44,486 nucleotides of DNA from Candidatus Acidiferrales bacterium (GTDB lineage Bacteria; Acidobacteriota; Terriglobia; Acidiferrales; UBA7541): positions 1 to 44,486 of the forward strand of contig JASHRN010000096.1 of NCBI GenBank assembly GCA_030037335.1. Reading direction: 5' to 3'. This document shows, one piece after another, positions 1 through 9,043 of this stretch (position 1 is the stretch's first letter; each line of letters starts with the position of its first letter). Under the pieces are notes generated by a model. It saw only the letters and a list, made by a program, of their open reading frames with translations, was not told the origin of the DNA and made no database searches. The translations under genes were made by a program, and so were the position numbers.

Positions 1-1
1 C

Positions 2-520
2 ATTTTTGGGCCCGTCGGGGCCATCATCATGGCGGTGGCGATTTTGATTTCGTGTTTCGGGTGCAACAATGGCTTGATTCTCGCCGGGTCCCGGATTTAT
101 TACGCGATGGCGAAGGACAAGCTGCTTTTCAGCTCTATCGGCACTGTGAATAAGCGGCATGTCCCGGGCGTTGCTCTGATTCTCCAGTGCACTTGGGCCT
201 GCATTCTCTGCCTTTCGGGGACATACAACCAGCTTCTAGACTTTCTCATCTTCGCCGAATTGATTTTCTACATTCTCACGCTGCTAGGTTTATTTGTGTT
301 GCGCCGCACACGCCCCAACATGGAGCGTCCCTATCGTGCGGTTGGTTATCCGGTGCTTCCTGCAATTTATATCGTCATGGCGGTGTTCTTGGAGATACAG
401 TTGCTGCGTTATAAGCCGCAAAATACGTGGCCCGGGCTGATCATCGTTCTGATTGGCTTGCCGGTTTACGTGCTGTGGCGCTTTTTTTCGCGCAGTCGTC
501 CTGAACAGACAGATGCGTAA
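2..520 (+). CDS. Amino acid permease, APC superfamily (C-terminal part, 5' end outside window)
   Basis: The frame is open from the first bases of the window, so this is the C-terminal part of a longer gene and the Met codon at 29 is internal. The visible ~173 residues begin around a transmembrane helix, followed by the loop NNGLILAGSRIYYAMAKDK, which is typical of APC/LAT-type permeases (a 'GR..yamA.DG' loop after TM8). Four or so hydrophobic helices follow, with the conserved 'RPYR..GYP..P' motif between the last helix pairs. The product should be an inner-membrane amino acid transporter; the substrate cannot be told. It lies 28 bp upstream of a second permease on the same strand, so the three permeases may be co-transcribed. 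It is not a close copy of the two that follow. Confidence 0.85.
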   Translation: MFGPVGAIIMAVAILISCFGCNNGLILAGSRIYYAMAKDKLLFSSIGTVNKRHVPGVALILQCTWACILCLSGTYNQLLDFLIFAELIFYILTLLGLFVLRRTRPNMERPYRAVGYPVLPAIYIVMAVFLEIQLLRYKPQNTWPGLIIVLIGLPVYVLWRFFSRSRPEQTDA

Positions 521-548
521 CCTTTAACTCGACTAGTGGAGGCGAGGA

Positions 549-2039
549 GTGGCCAGTCAGCTTTTAGCTAAGAAGCCGCTGAACGTCATCATGGCGGAAG
601 CGTCGGACACGAGCGAGCATTCCTTAAAGCGTTCACTAGGCCCGGTCAATCTTATTACGCTTGGCATCGGCGCCATCATCGGGGCTGGCATCTTTGTGCT
701 GACGGGCACCGCAGCGGCACAATTTGCTGGGCCTGCTATCGTTTTGTCATTCGTAGTCGCTGGCATTGGCTGCATTTTTGCTGGGCTGTGTTATGCCGAA
801 TTTGCCTCGATGATTCCCATTTCTGGCAGCGCTTACACGTATGGCTATGCGACAATGGGCGAAATCATCGCCTGGATTATCGGCTGGGCCCTCGTCCTCG
901 AATACGCTTTTGGCGCGGCTACCGTAGCCGTGGGCTGGAGCGGTTACGTCACCGGGTTCCTAAGATTTTTCGGAGTTACGATACCTTTTAATCCCACGCC
1001 CAAAGGGCACATCACCCTCTTTGGCACCACATTTCCCGTTCAGTGCGATATCTTCGCGATGGCCGCGATCATCATAATCACCATCATCCTCGTCATCGGA
1101 GTGCGCGAGTCGGCCAATTTCAATAGCACCGCCGTCATCGTCAAAGTTTCCGTAGTCATTATCTTCATTGGTCTCGCCGTGGATTTTGCCTTCGGCCACT
1201 GGTCCCATATGACGGCCAACTGGCATCCCTTTATTCCGGCAAATCTAGGCCACTTTGGCCAGTTTGGTTGGTCTGGAATTATGCGCGGGGCCGGTGTCGT
1301 CTTCTTTTCCTATATCGGTTTCGACGCCGTCTCCACTGCGGCTCAGGAGTCTCGAAATCCGCAGAAGGACATGCCTTTCGGCATTCTCGGTTCGCTGATC
1401 ATCTGCACCATTCTGTACATCATCGTTGCCGGCCTCTTGACCGGATTGAAGCCTTATGGGGCTCTGAACACGCCCGCGCCGGTTGCCGACGGCGCAGCGA
1501 CCATAGGCGTGCAATGGGGCGTTTTCCTGGTCGACATCGGAGCCATCGCTGGTCTCGCTTCTGTCATGCTCGTCATGCTCCTTGGCCAGTCCCGCGTTCT
1601 TTACACCATGTCGCATGACGGCCTTCTTCCGCCATGGGTTGGTAGAATTCATCGTCGTTTCCGCACCCCTTACATTACGTCCATCGTGGTCGGGTGCTTC
1701 GTCGCTTTCCTCGCCGCCTTTTTTAATATTGTATTCTTAGCGAAGCTCGTCAGCTTGGGCACGCTGCTAGCCTTTACCATCGTATGCCTCAGCGTCTGGG
1801 TCATGCGCGTGAAGCAGCCTGACATCCCGCGCCCATTCCGTACGCCTTGGGTGCCGGTCATACCCATCCTCGGCATGATCGTCTCGCTGGCACTGATGCT
1901 GTCGCTCGACGCACCTGCTTGGATCGTCTTTGGATGCTGGCTCGTCTTTGGCTTGATCATTTATTTCTCCTATAGCCGCAAGCACAGCACTGTGCAGATG
2001 GAAAGCGCTGCCCAGTCGCGCCCTAAGGCGATTCGGTGA
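549..2039 (+). CDS. Amino acid permease, APC superfamily (cationic amino acid transporter type)
   Basis: A 496-residue polytopic membrane protein. I chose the GTG at 549 because a GGAGG-type ribosome site lies just upstream and because the resulting N-terminus, (M)ASQLLAKKPLN, matches that of the next gene. The segment LGIGAIIGAGIFVLTG is the classical TM1 signature of APC permeases, and about 12 hydrophobic helices can be traced. The loop GQSRVLYTMSHDGLLPPW and the motif RPFRTPWVP.IP are those of the CAT/YhdG-like branch. It probably imports amino acids by proton symport (family knowledge); the substrate is not determined. It is one of three clustered permeases and is clearly paralogous to the one at 2065. 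Confidence 0.9.
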   Translation: MASQLLAKKPLNVIMAEASDTSEHSLKRSLGPVNLITLGIGAIIGAGIFVLTGTAAAQFAGPAIVLSFVVAGIGCIFAGLCYAEFASMIPISGSAYTYGYATMGEIIAWIIGWALVLEYAFGAATVAVGWSGYVTGFLRFFGVTIPFNPTPKGHITLFGTTFPVQCDIFAMAAIIIITIILVIGVRESANFNSTAVIVKVSVVIIFIGLAVDFAFGHWSHMTANWHPFIPANLGHFGQFGWSGIMRGAGVVFFSYIGFDAVSTAAQESRNPQKDMPFGILGSLIICTILYIIVAGLLTGLKPYGALNTPAPVADGAATIGVQWGVFLVDIGAIAGLASVMLVMLLGQSRVLYTMSHDGLLPPWVGRIHRRFRTPYITSIVVGCFVAFLAAFFNIVFLAKLVSLGTLLAFTIVCLSVWVMRVKQPDIPRPFRTPWVPVIPILGMIVSLALMLSLDAPAWIVFGCWLVFGLIIYFSYSRKHSTVQMESAAQSRPKAIR

Positions 2040-2064
2040 CAAGCTCGAACAATGGAGGGGATGA

Positions 2065-3615
2065 ATGGCGAGCCAACTTTTAGCCAAGAAGCCGCTGAAT
2101 GCAATCCTGGCCGAAGCGTCTGAAACCGGCGAGCATTCGCTGAAGCGCTCTCTGGGGCCGATCAATCTGGTCACGCTGGGCATCGGCGCCATCATTGGCA
2201 CCGGCATTTTCGTTTTGACTGGCCCGGTGGCGGCCACCGCAGCGGGACCTGCGATTGTTCTTTCGTTCATTGTCGCCGGCATAGGCTGCGTGTTCGCGGG
2301 ATTGTGCTACGCAGAGTTCTCCGCTCTACTGCCGATTGCGGGCAGTGCCTATACGTACAGCTACTCCACTCTAGGCGAACTGGTTGCATGGATCATCGGC
2401 TGGGCACTCGTTCTTGAGTACGCCTTCGGCGCGGCTACGGTTGCGGTCGGTTGGGGCGGATACGTTTGCAGTTTCCTCCAAGACCTCGGCGTACCTTTTC
2501 CTGCATCTCTTTCCTATGCTCCGGGGACTGTGCTGGCTCAATATCACGGCCTCTGGCAACCTGTTATGTCGCTTCCGCATGAAGCGGTCCCGATGTTGTC
2601 TTCGCTGCCTCATGCCACTGCCCATTTCGATTTAGTGGCGTTTGTGGGCATCCTGCTGGTAACGGCGATTTTGGTGAAAGGCATCACGGAATCGGCAAAC
2701 GTCAATACAGCGATCGTGATTATCAAAGTTTCGGTACTGCTGATTTTCATCGGGCTGGGCGCGATGTTCCTGGCCGGGCATCATGCCCTTGCCACGGCAA
2801 ACTGGCATCCGTTCATCCCGCCGAATAAGGGCCATTTCGGCGAGTTCGGCTGGAGTGGTGTTTTGCGCGGTGCGGGAATCATTTTCTTCGCGTACATCGG
2901 ATTCGATGCGGTATCCACCGCCGCGCAGGAGACCAAAAATCCCGCGCGTGACATGCCCATCGGCATCCTCGGTTCGCTCATCATCTGCACGATACTTTAC
3001 ATTCTGGTGGCCATTGTTCTCACTGGGCTCGCTTCTTACACGCAGCTCAACGTGGCTGACCCAATCGCTCTCGGTATCGACGTAACCGGTGTTCGGTGGG
3101 GTAGCTACCTCGTAAAAATCGGAGCCATCGGCGGGCTGAGCTCGACGATGATCGTCATGCTGCTGGGGCAAACGCGCGTCTTTTTCACGATGGCGCACGA
3201 CGGCCTTTTGGGCAAATGGGCCTGCAAAGTGCATCCCAAGATGCGCACACCCTACATTTCGACGGCGCTTATCGGCGTTATCGTTGCTCTCCTCGCCGCA
3301 TCGCTGCCGATTAGTAAGCTGGACGAGCTTACAAGCATCGGCACGCTGTTTGCGTTCACCGTGGTCAGTGCCGGAGTTTGGATTCTTCGCAGACAGCAGC
3401 CCAATTTGCACCGGCCGTTCCGGACCCCTTGGGTTCCTTTTGTACCGATTATGGGAATGGGCGTATCGCTGCTCATGATGGTCTCGCTCCATGGATTAAC
3501 TTGGGAGGTTTTCCTGATCTGGCTGGCGGTGGGTCTGGTGATTTATTTCAGCTATGGCCGAAGGCACAGCACCGTACAGCTGGATATTAGCCGCGCCGCT
3601 GAGCCGCCTCGTTAG
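2065..3615 (+). CDS. Amino acid permease, APC superfamily (tandem paralogue)
   Basis: A 516-residue polytopic permease, 25 bp after the preceding one, with a GGAGGGG ribosome site before the ATG at 2065. The N-terminus MASQLLAKKPLNAILAEAS and the TM1 signature LGIGAIIGTGIFVLTG are almost identical to those of the upstream gene, so the pair arose by tandem duplication. It is about 20 residues longer. The extra length sits in a loop around residues 155-190 (GLWQPVMSLPHEAVPMLSSL region), between two membrane segments, and may have changed substrate selection or partner contacts (inference). The loop GQTRVFFTMAHDGLLGKW and the RPFRTPWVPFVP motif support the same CAT-like family. The substrate is unknown. 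Confidence 0.9.
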   Translation: MASQLLAKKPLNAILAEASETGEHSLKRSLGPINLVTLGIGAIIGTGIFVLTGPVAATAAGPAIVLSFIVAGIGCVFAGLCYAEFSALLPIAGSAYTYSYSTLGELVAWIIGWALVLEYAFGAATVAVGWGGYVCSFLQDLGVPFPASLSYAPGTVLAQYHGLWQPVMSLPHEAVPMLSSLPHATAHFDLVAFVGILLVTAILVKGITESANVNTAIVIIKVSVLLIFIGLGAMFLAGHHALATANWHPFIPPNKGHFGEFGWSGVLRGAGIIFFAYIGFDAVSTAAQETKNPARDMPIGILGSLIICTILYILVAIVLTGLASYTQLNVADPIALGIDVTGVRWGSYLVKIGAIGGLSSTMIVMLLGQTRVFFTMAHDGLLGKWACKVHPKMRTPYISTALIGVIVALLAASLPISKLDELTSIGTLFAFTVVSAGVWILRRQQPNLHRPFRTPWVPFVPIMGMGVSLLMMVSLHGLTWEVFLIWLAVGLVIYFSYGRRHSTVQLDISRAAEPPR

Positions 3616-3671
3616 CCGGTGGCGTAAACAGAAATTGGATTTTGAAGTCCGCTGGTTTCTCGGAGTTGAAA

Positions 3672-4424
3672 ATGAAGCAATTCGTTTTTTCTTTTCTCGC
3701 GGTTATTTTTGGAATGATTTGTGCCACTGGCTGTGCGCATGCGCAATCTGCGCGCCAGCCTCAAGTTTTTCAAACCAGCGCCGGGCCTGTGACGGTTGTT
3801 CCGATTTATCATGCCAGTTTGGTGATTGAAGCGGGAGGAAAGAACATTTACATCGATCCTGCGAAACCCGCGAATTTTTCCGGCTTGCCGCCCGCGGATC
3901 TAATTTTGATCACGCACGCGCACGGCGACCACATGGATCCGGGATCGATTTCCGCAATCAGCAAATCCGGGACGGAAATTTTCGCGCCGTCTTCCGTGGT
4001 GGAGACTGTCACCAGTGCGCATCCGATTTCCAACGGCGAAACGAAGACGTGGAACGACTGGACCATCGAAGCGATTCCCATGTACAACATCAAACGCGGG
4101 CCATCACCGGGCAAGCTTTACCATCCAAAAGGCTGGGGCAACGGATATGTTTTGAGTTACGGCGGAAAGAGATTTTATTTTTCCGGCGATACGGAAAATA
4201 TCCATGAGATGCGCGCGCTGAAAAATATTTACGTGGCTTTCGTGTGCATGAATCTTCCGTACACCATGCCGCCCGACGAAGCGGCAGAAGCAGTGAAGGC
4301 TTTTCATCCGCAAATTGTGATTCCCTATCACTATCGTGGCTCAGACCTAAGCGTTTTCAAAAACGATTTGCAGGGAACGGGCATCGAAGTGCGCCTGCTG
4401 AATTGGTATCCGAAGTCCGACTAA
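3672..4424 (+). CDS. Exported metallo-beta-lactamase-fold hydrolase (UlaG/Lactamase_B_3-like)
   Basis: A 250-residue protein with a hydrophobic N-terminal signal (MKQFVFSFLAVIFGMICATG), followed by Cys and AHAQ. A signal peptidase I site after AHA or a weak lipobox at ATGC are both possible. I preferred the ATG at 3672 over 3642 because GGAG precedes it at normal distance and the signal peptide then begins at Met1. The metal-binding motif HAHGDH (H82, H84, D86, H87) is intact. Later FSGDTE and IPYHYRG supply the remaining metal ligands typical of the UlaG-like group (Lactamase_B_3). Such enzymes hydrolyse phosphoester, lactone or similar bonds; the substrate here is unknown. It may share transcripts with the permeases, 56 bp upstream. 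Confidence 0.85.
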   Translation: MKQFVFSFLAVIFGMICATGCAHAQSARQPQVFQTSAGPVTVVPIYHASLVIEAGGKNIYIDPAKPANFSGLPPADLILITHAHGDHMDPGSISAISKSGTEIFAPSSVVETVTSAHPISNGETKTWNDWTIEAIPMYNIKRGPSPGKLYHPKGWGNGYVLSYGGKRFYFSGDTENIHEMRALKNIYVAFVCMNLPYTMPPDEAAEAVKAFHPQIVIPYHYRGSDLSVFKNDLQGTGIEVRLLNWYPKSD

Positions 4425-4480
4425 GACTCACGCCCACATTCAAATATGAAAGTTTTCGATGCCATCTGAGGTTGGTTTCG

Positions 4481-4510
4481 TTGGCGAGCGGTGCCGATTT
4501 GGTCTAAACT
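4481..4510 (+). promoter_or_regulatory. Candidate sigma70-type promoter before the GH38-like gene
   Basis: TTGGCG at 4481-4486 and TAAACT at 4505-4510 are separated by 18 bp and lie 27 bp upstream of the ATG at 4538. The match is moderate (four of six in the -10 box) and rests on sequence only. Confidence 0.35.
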
Positions 4511-4537
4511 GCGCAACTTATCGTGCGGAGGACAGAG

Positions 4538-7500
4538 ATGCGACGGGAATCAGCAGATTTGTCATTATTGAAGCCGGCTAAAGAAAAGCCGTCAATGGCA
4601 GCCAGAATCGCAAAAATGGGTGCAGTTGCCTGTGCATTCCTGGTGTTTGCCATGGGAAGCGCAGCTCAGACGCAGCACGCGACGAGCCAATCTGCGGCGA
4701 AAAAAGAGACGGCTGCGACGAAGACGGTTGCGCGCACGGCGCCGAATTTGAAAACAACGCCAACTTTATATCTCGTCGGCTACGCGCACCTCGATACGGA
4801 ATGGCGGTGGGAATATCCGCAAGTGATTTCGGAATATTTGCGGGACACGATGACGAAGAATTTCGCGCTGTTCCAGAAATATCCGCACTACATCTTCAAT
4901 TGGACGGGCGCGAACCGCTACATGATGATGGACGAATATTTTCCGGCGGATTTCGCGAAAATCAAACATTACGTGGCGACAGGGAACTGGTTTCCGGCAG
5001 GTTCGTCGATGGAAGAAAATGATGTGAATTCGCCTTCGCCAGAATCCATCATCCGGCAGGTTTTGTACGGCAATGAATACTTCCGCCACGAATTTGGAAA
5101 AGCCAGCGAGGAATACATGCTGCCGGATTGCTTCGGGTTCCCGGCGGATTTGCCGAGCATTCTGGCGGCAGCAGGCGTTAAGGGATTTTCCACGCAAAAG
5201 TTGACGTGGGGCTCTTCGGCGCCGGCGGGCGGGCCGGATTCGCCGGAGGAGACGCCGGAGGGGACGCCGTTCAATGTTGGCACATGGATTGGGCCGGATG
5301 GACACAGCGTCATCGCTGCGCTGAATCCTGGCAGCTATGCGGGCGGCGTGAGCTACGATTTGACGAAGAGCGAACGGCCAGCGGACATTCGAAATTTTAT
5401 CGATTGGCCGGCGCGCGTCGAACGCGATGGCAAAGTGAGCGGTGTCTACGCCGACTATCATTATTACGGCACAGGCGATATTGGCGGGTCGCCGGATGAA
5501 AATTCGGTGCGGCTGGTGGAAGAAATGGTAACGAAGAGCATGGGCGCGCTTCCTCCGCACAATCCTGATACAGACAGCGATGATGAAAATGCCGCTGGCG
5601 CACCGACGGGTCCGAAAGTGCGAATGGGCACGGGGCCGCTGCACGTGATTTCCTCCGATGCGGACCAGATGTTCAAAGACATTTTGAGCGAGCACTTGGA
5701 GGACGGACTGCCGACGTACAAAGGCGATATGGAATTGACGAATCATTCGGCGGGTTCGCTGACTTCGGAAGCGATGCACAAGCACTGGAACCGCGAAAAT
5801 GAAAACTTGGCGCGCGCATCGGAAGCGACTTCGTTTGCAGCGGCGTGGCTCGGCGGGCGGGAGTATCCGCTGGCGCGGCTGAATTATGCGTGGCGGCTCG
5901 TACTGAGCGGCCAATTCCATGACATCATGGCGGGAACGGCGACGCCGAAAGCGTATACGTATTCATGGAACGATGATGTGATTGCGATGAATCAGTTCGC
6001 GCAAGTTTTGCAGAGCGCGACGAGCGCAGTCGCGTCGCAACTGGACACGGAAGGAAGGGGCACGGCGGTAGTAGTGTTCAATCCTCTTTCCGTCCAGCGG
6101 GAAGATGTGGTGGAAGCAAACATCAGGCTGCCGGCAGCGGCCGGTGTGTTCGTCATTGGGCCGGATGGGAAGGAAGTTCCGTCGCAGGAGGGAACGGACT
6201 TCGCGAATCCCGAAGCAGCAAGGCTGTTGTTCCTCGCCAAAGTGCCGCCGATGGGATTTGCAGTTTACCATGTTGTGCCCACAGACGTGCCAGTATCGAA
6301 TATGTCTTCGGAGCTGAAAGTTACGCAAAATTCGCTCGAAAATGCGCGCTACAAGATTGGAGTGAATTCGGACGGCGACGTGACGAGGATTTACGACAAG
6401 AAACTCGAGCGCGAGCTGCTGTCGGCGCCGATGCGGCTCGCGCTTCAGTCGGAGACGCCCTCGTATTGGCCCGCGTGGAACATGGATTGGGCGGACCAGA
6501 GCAAGCCGCCACGAGATTATGTGGGCGGCCCGGCGAAGATTACCATTGCGGAGCGCGGGCCTGTGCGTGTGGCGTTGCGCATCGAACGCGAGGCGGAAGA
6601 CTCGAAATTCGTGGAGACCATCCGACTTAGCGCCGGAGATGCGGGCAACCGCGTAGAATTCGCGAATGCGATCGATTGGAAATCGCGGCACGCGGCGCTG
6701 AAGGCGGAATTTCCGCTGACCGCGTCGAATGAAAACGCGACGTACAACTGGGGCGCAGGGACAATCGAACGGCCAACGGACAATGAAAAAACTTTTGAGA
6801 TGGCGTCGCATCGCTGGTTCGATCTGACGGACAAGTCCGGCGATTTTGGCGTGACGATTTTGTCTGGTGCGAAGACAGGTTCGGACAAGCCGAGCGACAA
6901 CACGCTGCGGCTGACGTTGCTGTACACGCCGGGAATCAACGATGCGGACCAGGAATATCGCGATCAGGGAACGCAGGACTGGGGGCATCACGAATTCGTG
7001 TACGGATTGACGAGCCACGCAGGGAGTTGGCAAGGATCGGATGCGGCGTGGCAGGCGTACCGTTTGGATGATCCGCTGATTGCATTCCAGAGCGATGCGC
7101 ATGCGGGCGCGCTGGGGAAAAGCGTTTCCCTACTAAGGGTGAGCAGCGATGATGTGCGCGTGATGGCGTTCAAGAAAGCGGAGCAGGGAAGCGACGCAGT
7201 GGTGCGTGTGGTGGAGATGAGCGGAAAACCTGAAAGCGATGTGCGATTGAAGTTTGCTGCGCCGGTCGAGAGCGCACGGGAAATTAACGGGCAGGAATTG
7301 CCTGTGGGTGCAGCAACCGCTGCGAACGGCGAACTGGTGGTGAATTTGAAACCGTACGAAATCAAGAGCTTCGCAGTGAGCCTTGCAGCGCCGCGCGCAA
7401 AGATCACGCCGCCGGTATCGCGAGCCGTGATGCTGCACTATGATCTGGCCGCAGCGACGAACGACGGCGCGAAAGCGGCGGGGGCAGGCGCTGGGTTTGA

Positions 7501-8164
7501 TGACGCGGGAGATTCGTACGCAGCAGAGATGCTGCCAGCGAGAATTTCGTACAGCGGCGTGGAATTTCAGCTGGCTCGTGCGGCCACTGGAATGAAGGAT
7601 GCGGTTGTTGCGCGCGGCCAGACGATTGGACTTCCCACGGGCGATTACAATCGCGTTTACATTTTAGCCGCGGCGGATGGCGATCAGCAGGGAACGTTCA
7701 AGGAGGGCGCTGAAGCGCGAGATTTTACAGTGCAGGATTGGAGGGGGTTTGTTGGGCAGTGGTACGACCGTACATTCACGATGGAACCTGTGCCGATTCC
7801 CGCAGAGCCGGATGCGAGCGACACAAGTGAGCTCGCTCAGAGATTGCGGCAGCGGATTGCGTATTTGCAGAAAAATCCGGAGACACTGCCGCATTATGCG
7901 AGCATCACGCCGGGATTCATCAAGCGCGCTCCCATCGCGTGGTTCGCTTCGCACTGTCACGATTCGAACGGAGCGAATGTGCCGTACACGTATTCTTATC
8001 TGTTCGCATATGAAATGGAGCTCCCGAAGGGTGCGCACACGCTGACGCTGCCGGACAACGACAAGATTCGCGTTTTTGCGGTTACGGTGGCACGGGACGG
8101 CGCGCAGGTGCGGCCAGCGGAGCCGCTCTACGACACGACGGCAGACATCACCGGGCAGGAATAA
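4538..8164 (+). CDS. Exported GH38-type alpha-mannosidase-like glycoside hydrolase
   Basis: A 1208-residue protein. The ATG at 4538 was chosen because GGAGGA lies just upstream; an in-frame GTG at 4523 would add five residues. The N-terminus carries a hydrophobic export signal ending near FAMGSAAQ, after a longer than usual polar leader of about 25 residues. The catalytic region holds GYAHLDTEWRW (H84 and D86, zinc ligands), LPDCFGFPADLP (D197, the expected GH38 nucleophile) and GQFHDIMAGTATP (H461, metal-ligand region). The middle and C-terminal parts have the beta-sandwich character of GH38 enzymes. The last ~250 residues (after about 960) look like an additional sandwich domain, which makes the protein longer than many bacterial family members. 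It probably trims alpha-mannosides in the periplasm or outside the cell; specificity is inferred only. Confidence 0.87.
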   Translation: MRRESADLSLLKPAKEKPSMAARIAKMGAVACAFLVFAMGSAAQTQHATSQSAAKKETAATKTVARTAPNLKTTPTLYLVGYAHLDTEWRWEYPQVISEYLRDTMTKNFALFQKYPHYIFNWTGANRYMMMDEYFPADFAKIKHYVATGNWFPAGSSMEENDVNSPSPESIIRQVLYGNEYFRHEFGKASEEYMLPDCFGFPADLPSILAAAGVKGFSTQKLTWGSSAPAGGPDSPEETPEGTPFNVGTWIGPDGHSVIAALNPGSYAGGVSYDLTKSERPADIRNFIDWPARVERDGKVSGVYADYHYYGTGDIGGSPDENSVRLVEEMVTKSMGALPPHNPDTDSDDENAAGAPTGPKVRMGTGPLHVISSDADQMFKDILSEHLEDGLPTYKGDMELTNHSAGSLTSEAMHKHWNRENENLARASEATSFAAAWLGGREYPLARLNYAWRLVLSGQFHDIMAGTATPKAYTYSWNDDVIAMNQFAQVLQSATSAVASQLDTEGRGTAVVVFNPLSVQREDVVEANIRLPAAAGVFVIGPDGKEVPSQEGTDFANPEAARLLFLAKVPPMGFAVYHVVPTDVPVSNMSSELKVTQNSLENARYKIGVNSDGDVTRIYDKKLERELLSAPMRLALQSETPSYWPAWNMDWADQSKPPRDYVGGPAKITIAERGPVRVALRIEREAEDSKFVETIRLSAGDAGNRVEFANAIDWKSRHAALKAEFPLTASNENATYNWGAGTIERPTDNEKTFEMASHRWFDLTDKSGDFGVTILSGAKTGSDKPSDNTLRLTLLYTPGINDADQEYRDQGTQDWGHHEFVYGLTSHAGSWQGSDAAWQAYRLDDPLIAFQSDAHAGALGKSVSLLRVSSDDVRVMAFKKAEQGSDAVVRVVEMSGKPESDVRLKFAAPVESAREINGQELPVGAATAANGELVVNLKPYEIKSFAVSLAAPRAKITPPVSRAVMLHYDLAAATNDGAKAAGAGAGFDDAGDSYAAEMLPARISYSGVEFQLARAATGMKDAVVARGQTIGLPTGDYNRVYILAAADGDQQGTFKEGAEARDFTVQDWRGFVGQWYDRTFTMEPVPIPAEPDASDTSELAQRLRQRIAYLQKNPETLPHYASITPGFIKRAPIAWFASHCHDSNGANVPYTYSYLFAYEMELPKGAHTLTLPDNDKIRVFAVTVARDGAQVRPAEPLYDTTADITGQE

Positions 8165-8308
8165 AACGACCGTTTGTGAATTTCATTGTAACGCCGATAA
8201 CGCGCACGGCTGAAGATGCAAGGCTTATTCGGACTTTTGCGATGATTTTAATGTAGTTGTCATCTGGTATTTACAGTCCTAGCTTAGGCTAGTAGAGTTT
8301 TCCATTCC

Positions 8309-9040
8309 ATGTCGACTCCTGGCGTAACAGTCGAAGCAGCCGCAAAAACAGAGGAAAAACGGGCAAAGCCACCGGCGCGCCCGTATTCCGGCGCGCTCGT
8401 CGTTGTGGAGGGCATCGACGGCTCAGGGAAGAGCACCCAATTGCATTTGCTGAAACGCTGGCTGGAAGTTGGTGGATACAAAACGTATTTCACGGAATGG
8501 AATTCTTCGCCGCTGGTGAAATCAGCGACGCGCCGGGGGAAAAAGCGGCATTTACTCACGCCAGTGACGTTTTCGCTGATTCATGCTGCGGATTTCGCGG
8601 ATCGTTATGAGCGGCAGATTCTGCCCTTGCTGCGGAGTGGGCATTTGGTTCTCGCGGACCGCTACATTTATACGGCGTTTGCGCGGGATGGTGCGCGCGG
8701 ATGCCCTGTCGAATGGCTGCGCAATTTGTATCAGTACGCTGTGATTCCCGATGTGACCTTTTACTTTCGTGCGCCGCTGGAAGTGGCGATCCGAAGGATT
8801 TTGAGCGGGCGTCCCCGGCTGAAATATTACGAGGCGGGTATGGATCTGGGTTTGTCGCTCGATCCGATAGAGAGCTTCACGAAATTCCAGGGTCTCACGC
8901 TGGCGCGCTATAACCAGATGGTGCAGACGGATAATTTTGTTTTGATGGATGGGACTTTGCCGGTGCACCAGCTGCAACAGAAAATGCGCGACGTTGTGGG
9001 TGGGCACATTGAACTGAAACGATTCAAGAATGGTACCTAA
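8309..9040 (+). CDS. Thymidylate-kinase-like P-loop kinase (first of tandem pair)
   Basis: A 243-residue P-loop protein of the thymidylate kinase fold. The phosphate-binding loop EGIDGSGKSTQ is intact with K41, and LADRYIYTAFARDGARG corresponds to the DRY segment of dTMP kinases, though the usual 'S.AYQ' continuation is not kept. A 25-residue polar N-terminal tail precedes the fold. It starts a tight same-strand group: the next gene begins 3 bp downstream and is a paralogue, and Ppx/GppA and SixA genes follow. That setting argues for a role other than housekeeping dTTP synthesis, perhaps phosphoryl transfer linked to polyphosphate (inference). An upstream TTGTCA at 8257 with TAGCTT at 8280 is only a poor promoter candidate. 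Annotation as plain 'tmk' would be an over-call. Confidence 0.8.
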   Translation: MSTPGVTVEAAAKTEEKRAKPPARPYSGALVVVEGIDGSGKSTQLHLLKRWLEVGGYKTYFTEWNSSPLVKSATRRGKKRHLLTPVTFSLIHAADFADRYERQILPLLRSGHLVLADRYIYTAFARDGARGCPVEWLRNLYQYAVIPDVTFYFRAPLEVAIRRILSGRPRLKYYEAGMDLGLSLDPIESFTKFQGLTLARYNQMVQTDNFVLMDGTLPVHQLQQKMRDVVGGHIELKRFKNGT

Positions 9041-9043
9041 AGG

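Noticed and set aside
4766-5920. A 384-residue minus-strand open frame
   Set aside because: It is antisense to the GH38-like gene with Arg-rich shadow composition; the plus-strand frame carries the catalytic motifs.
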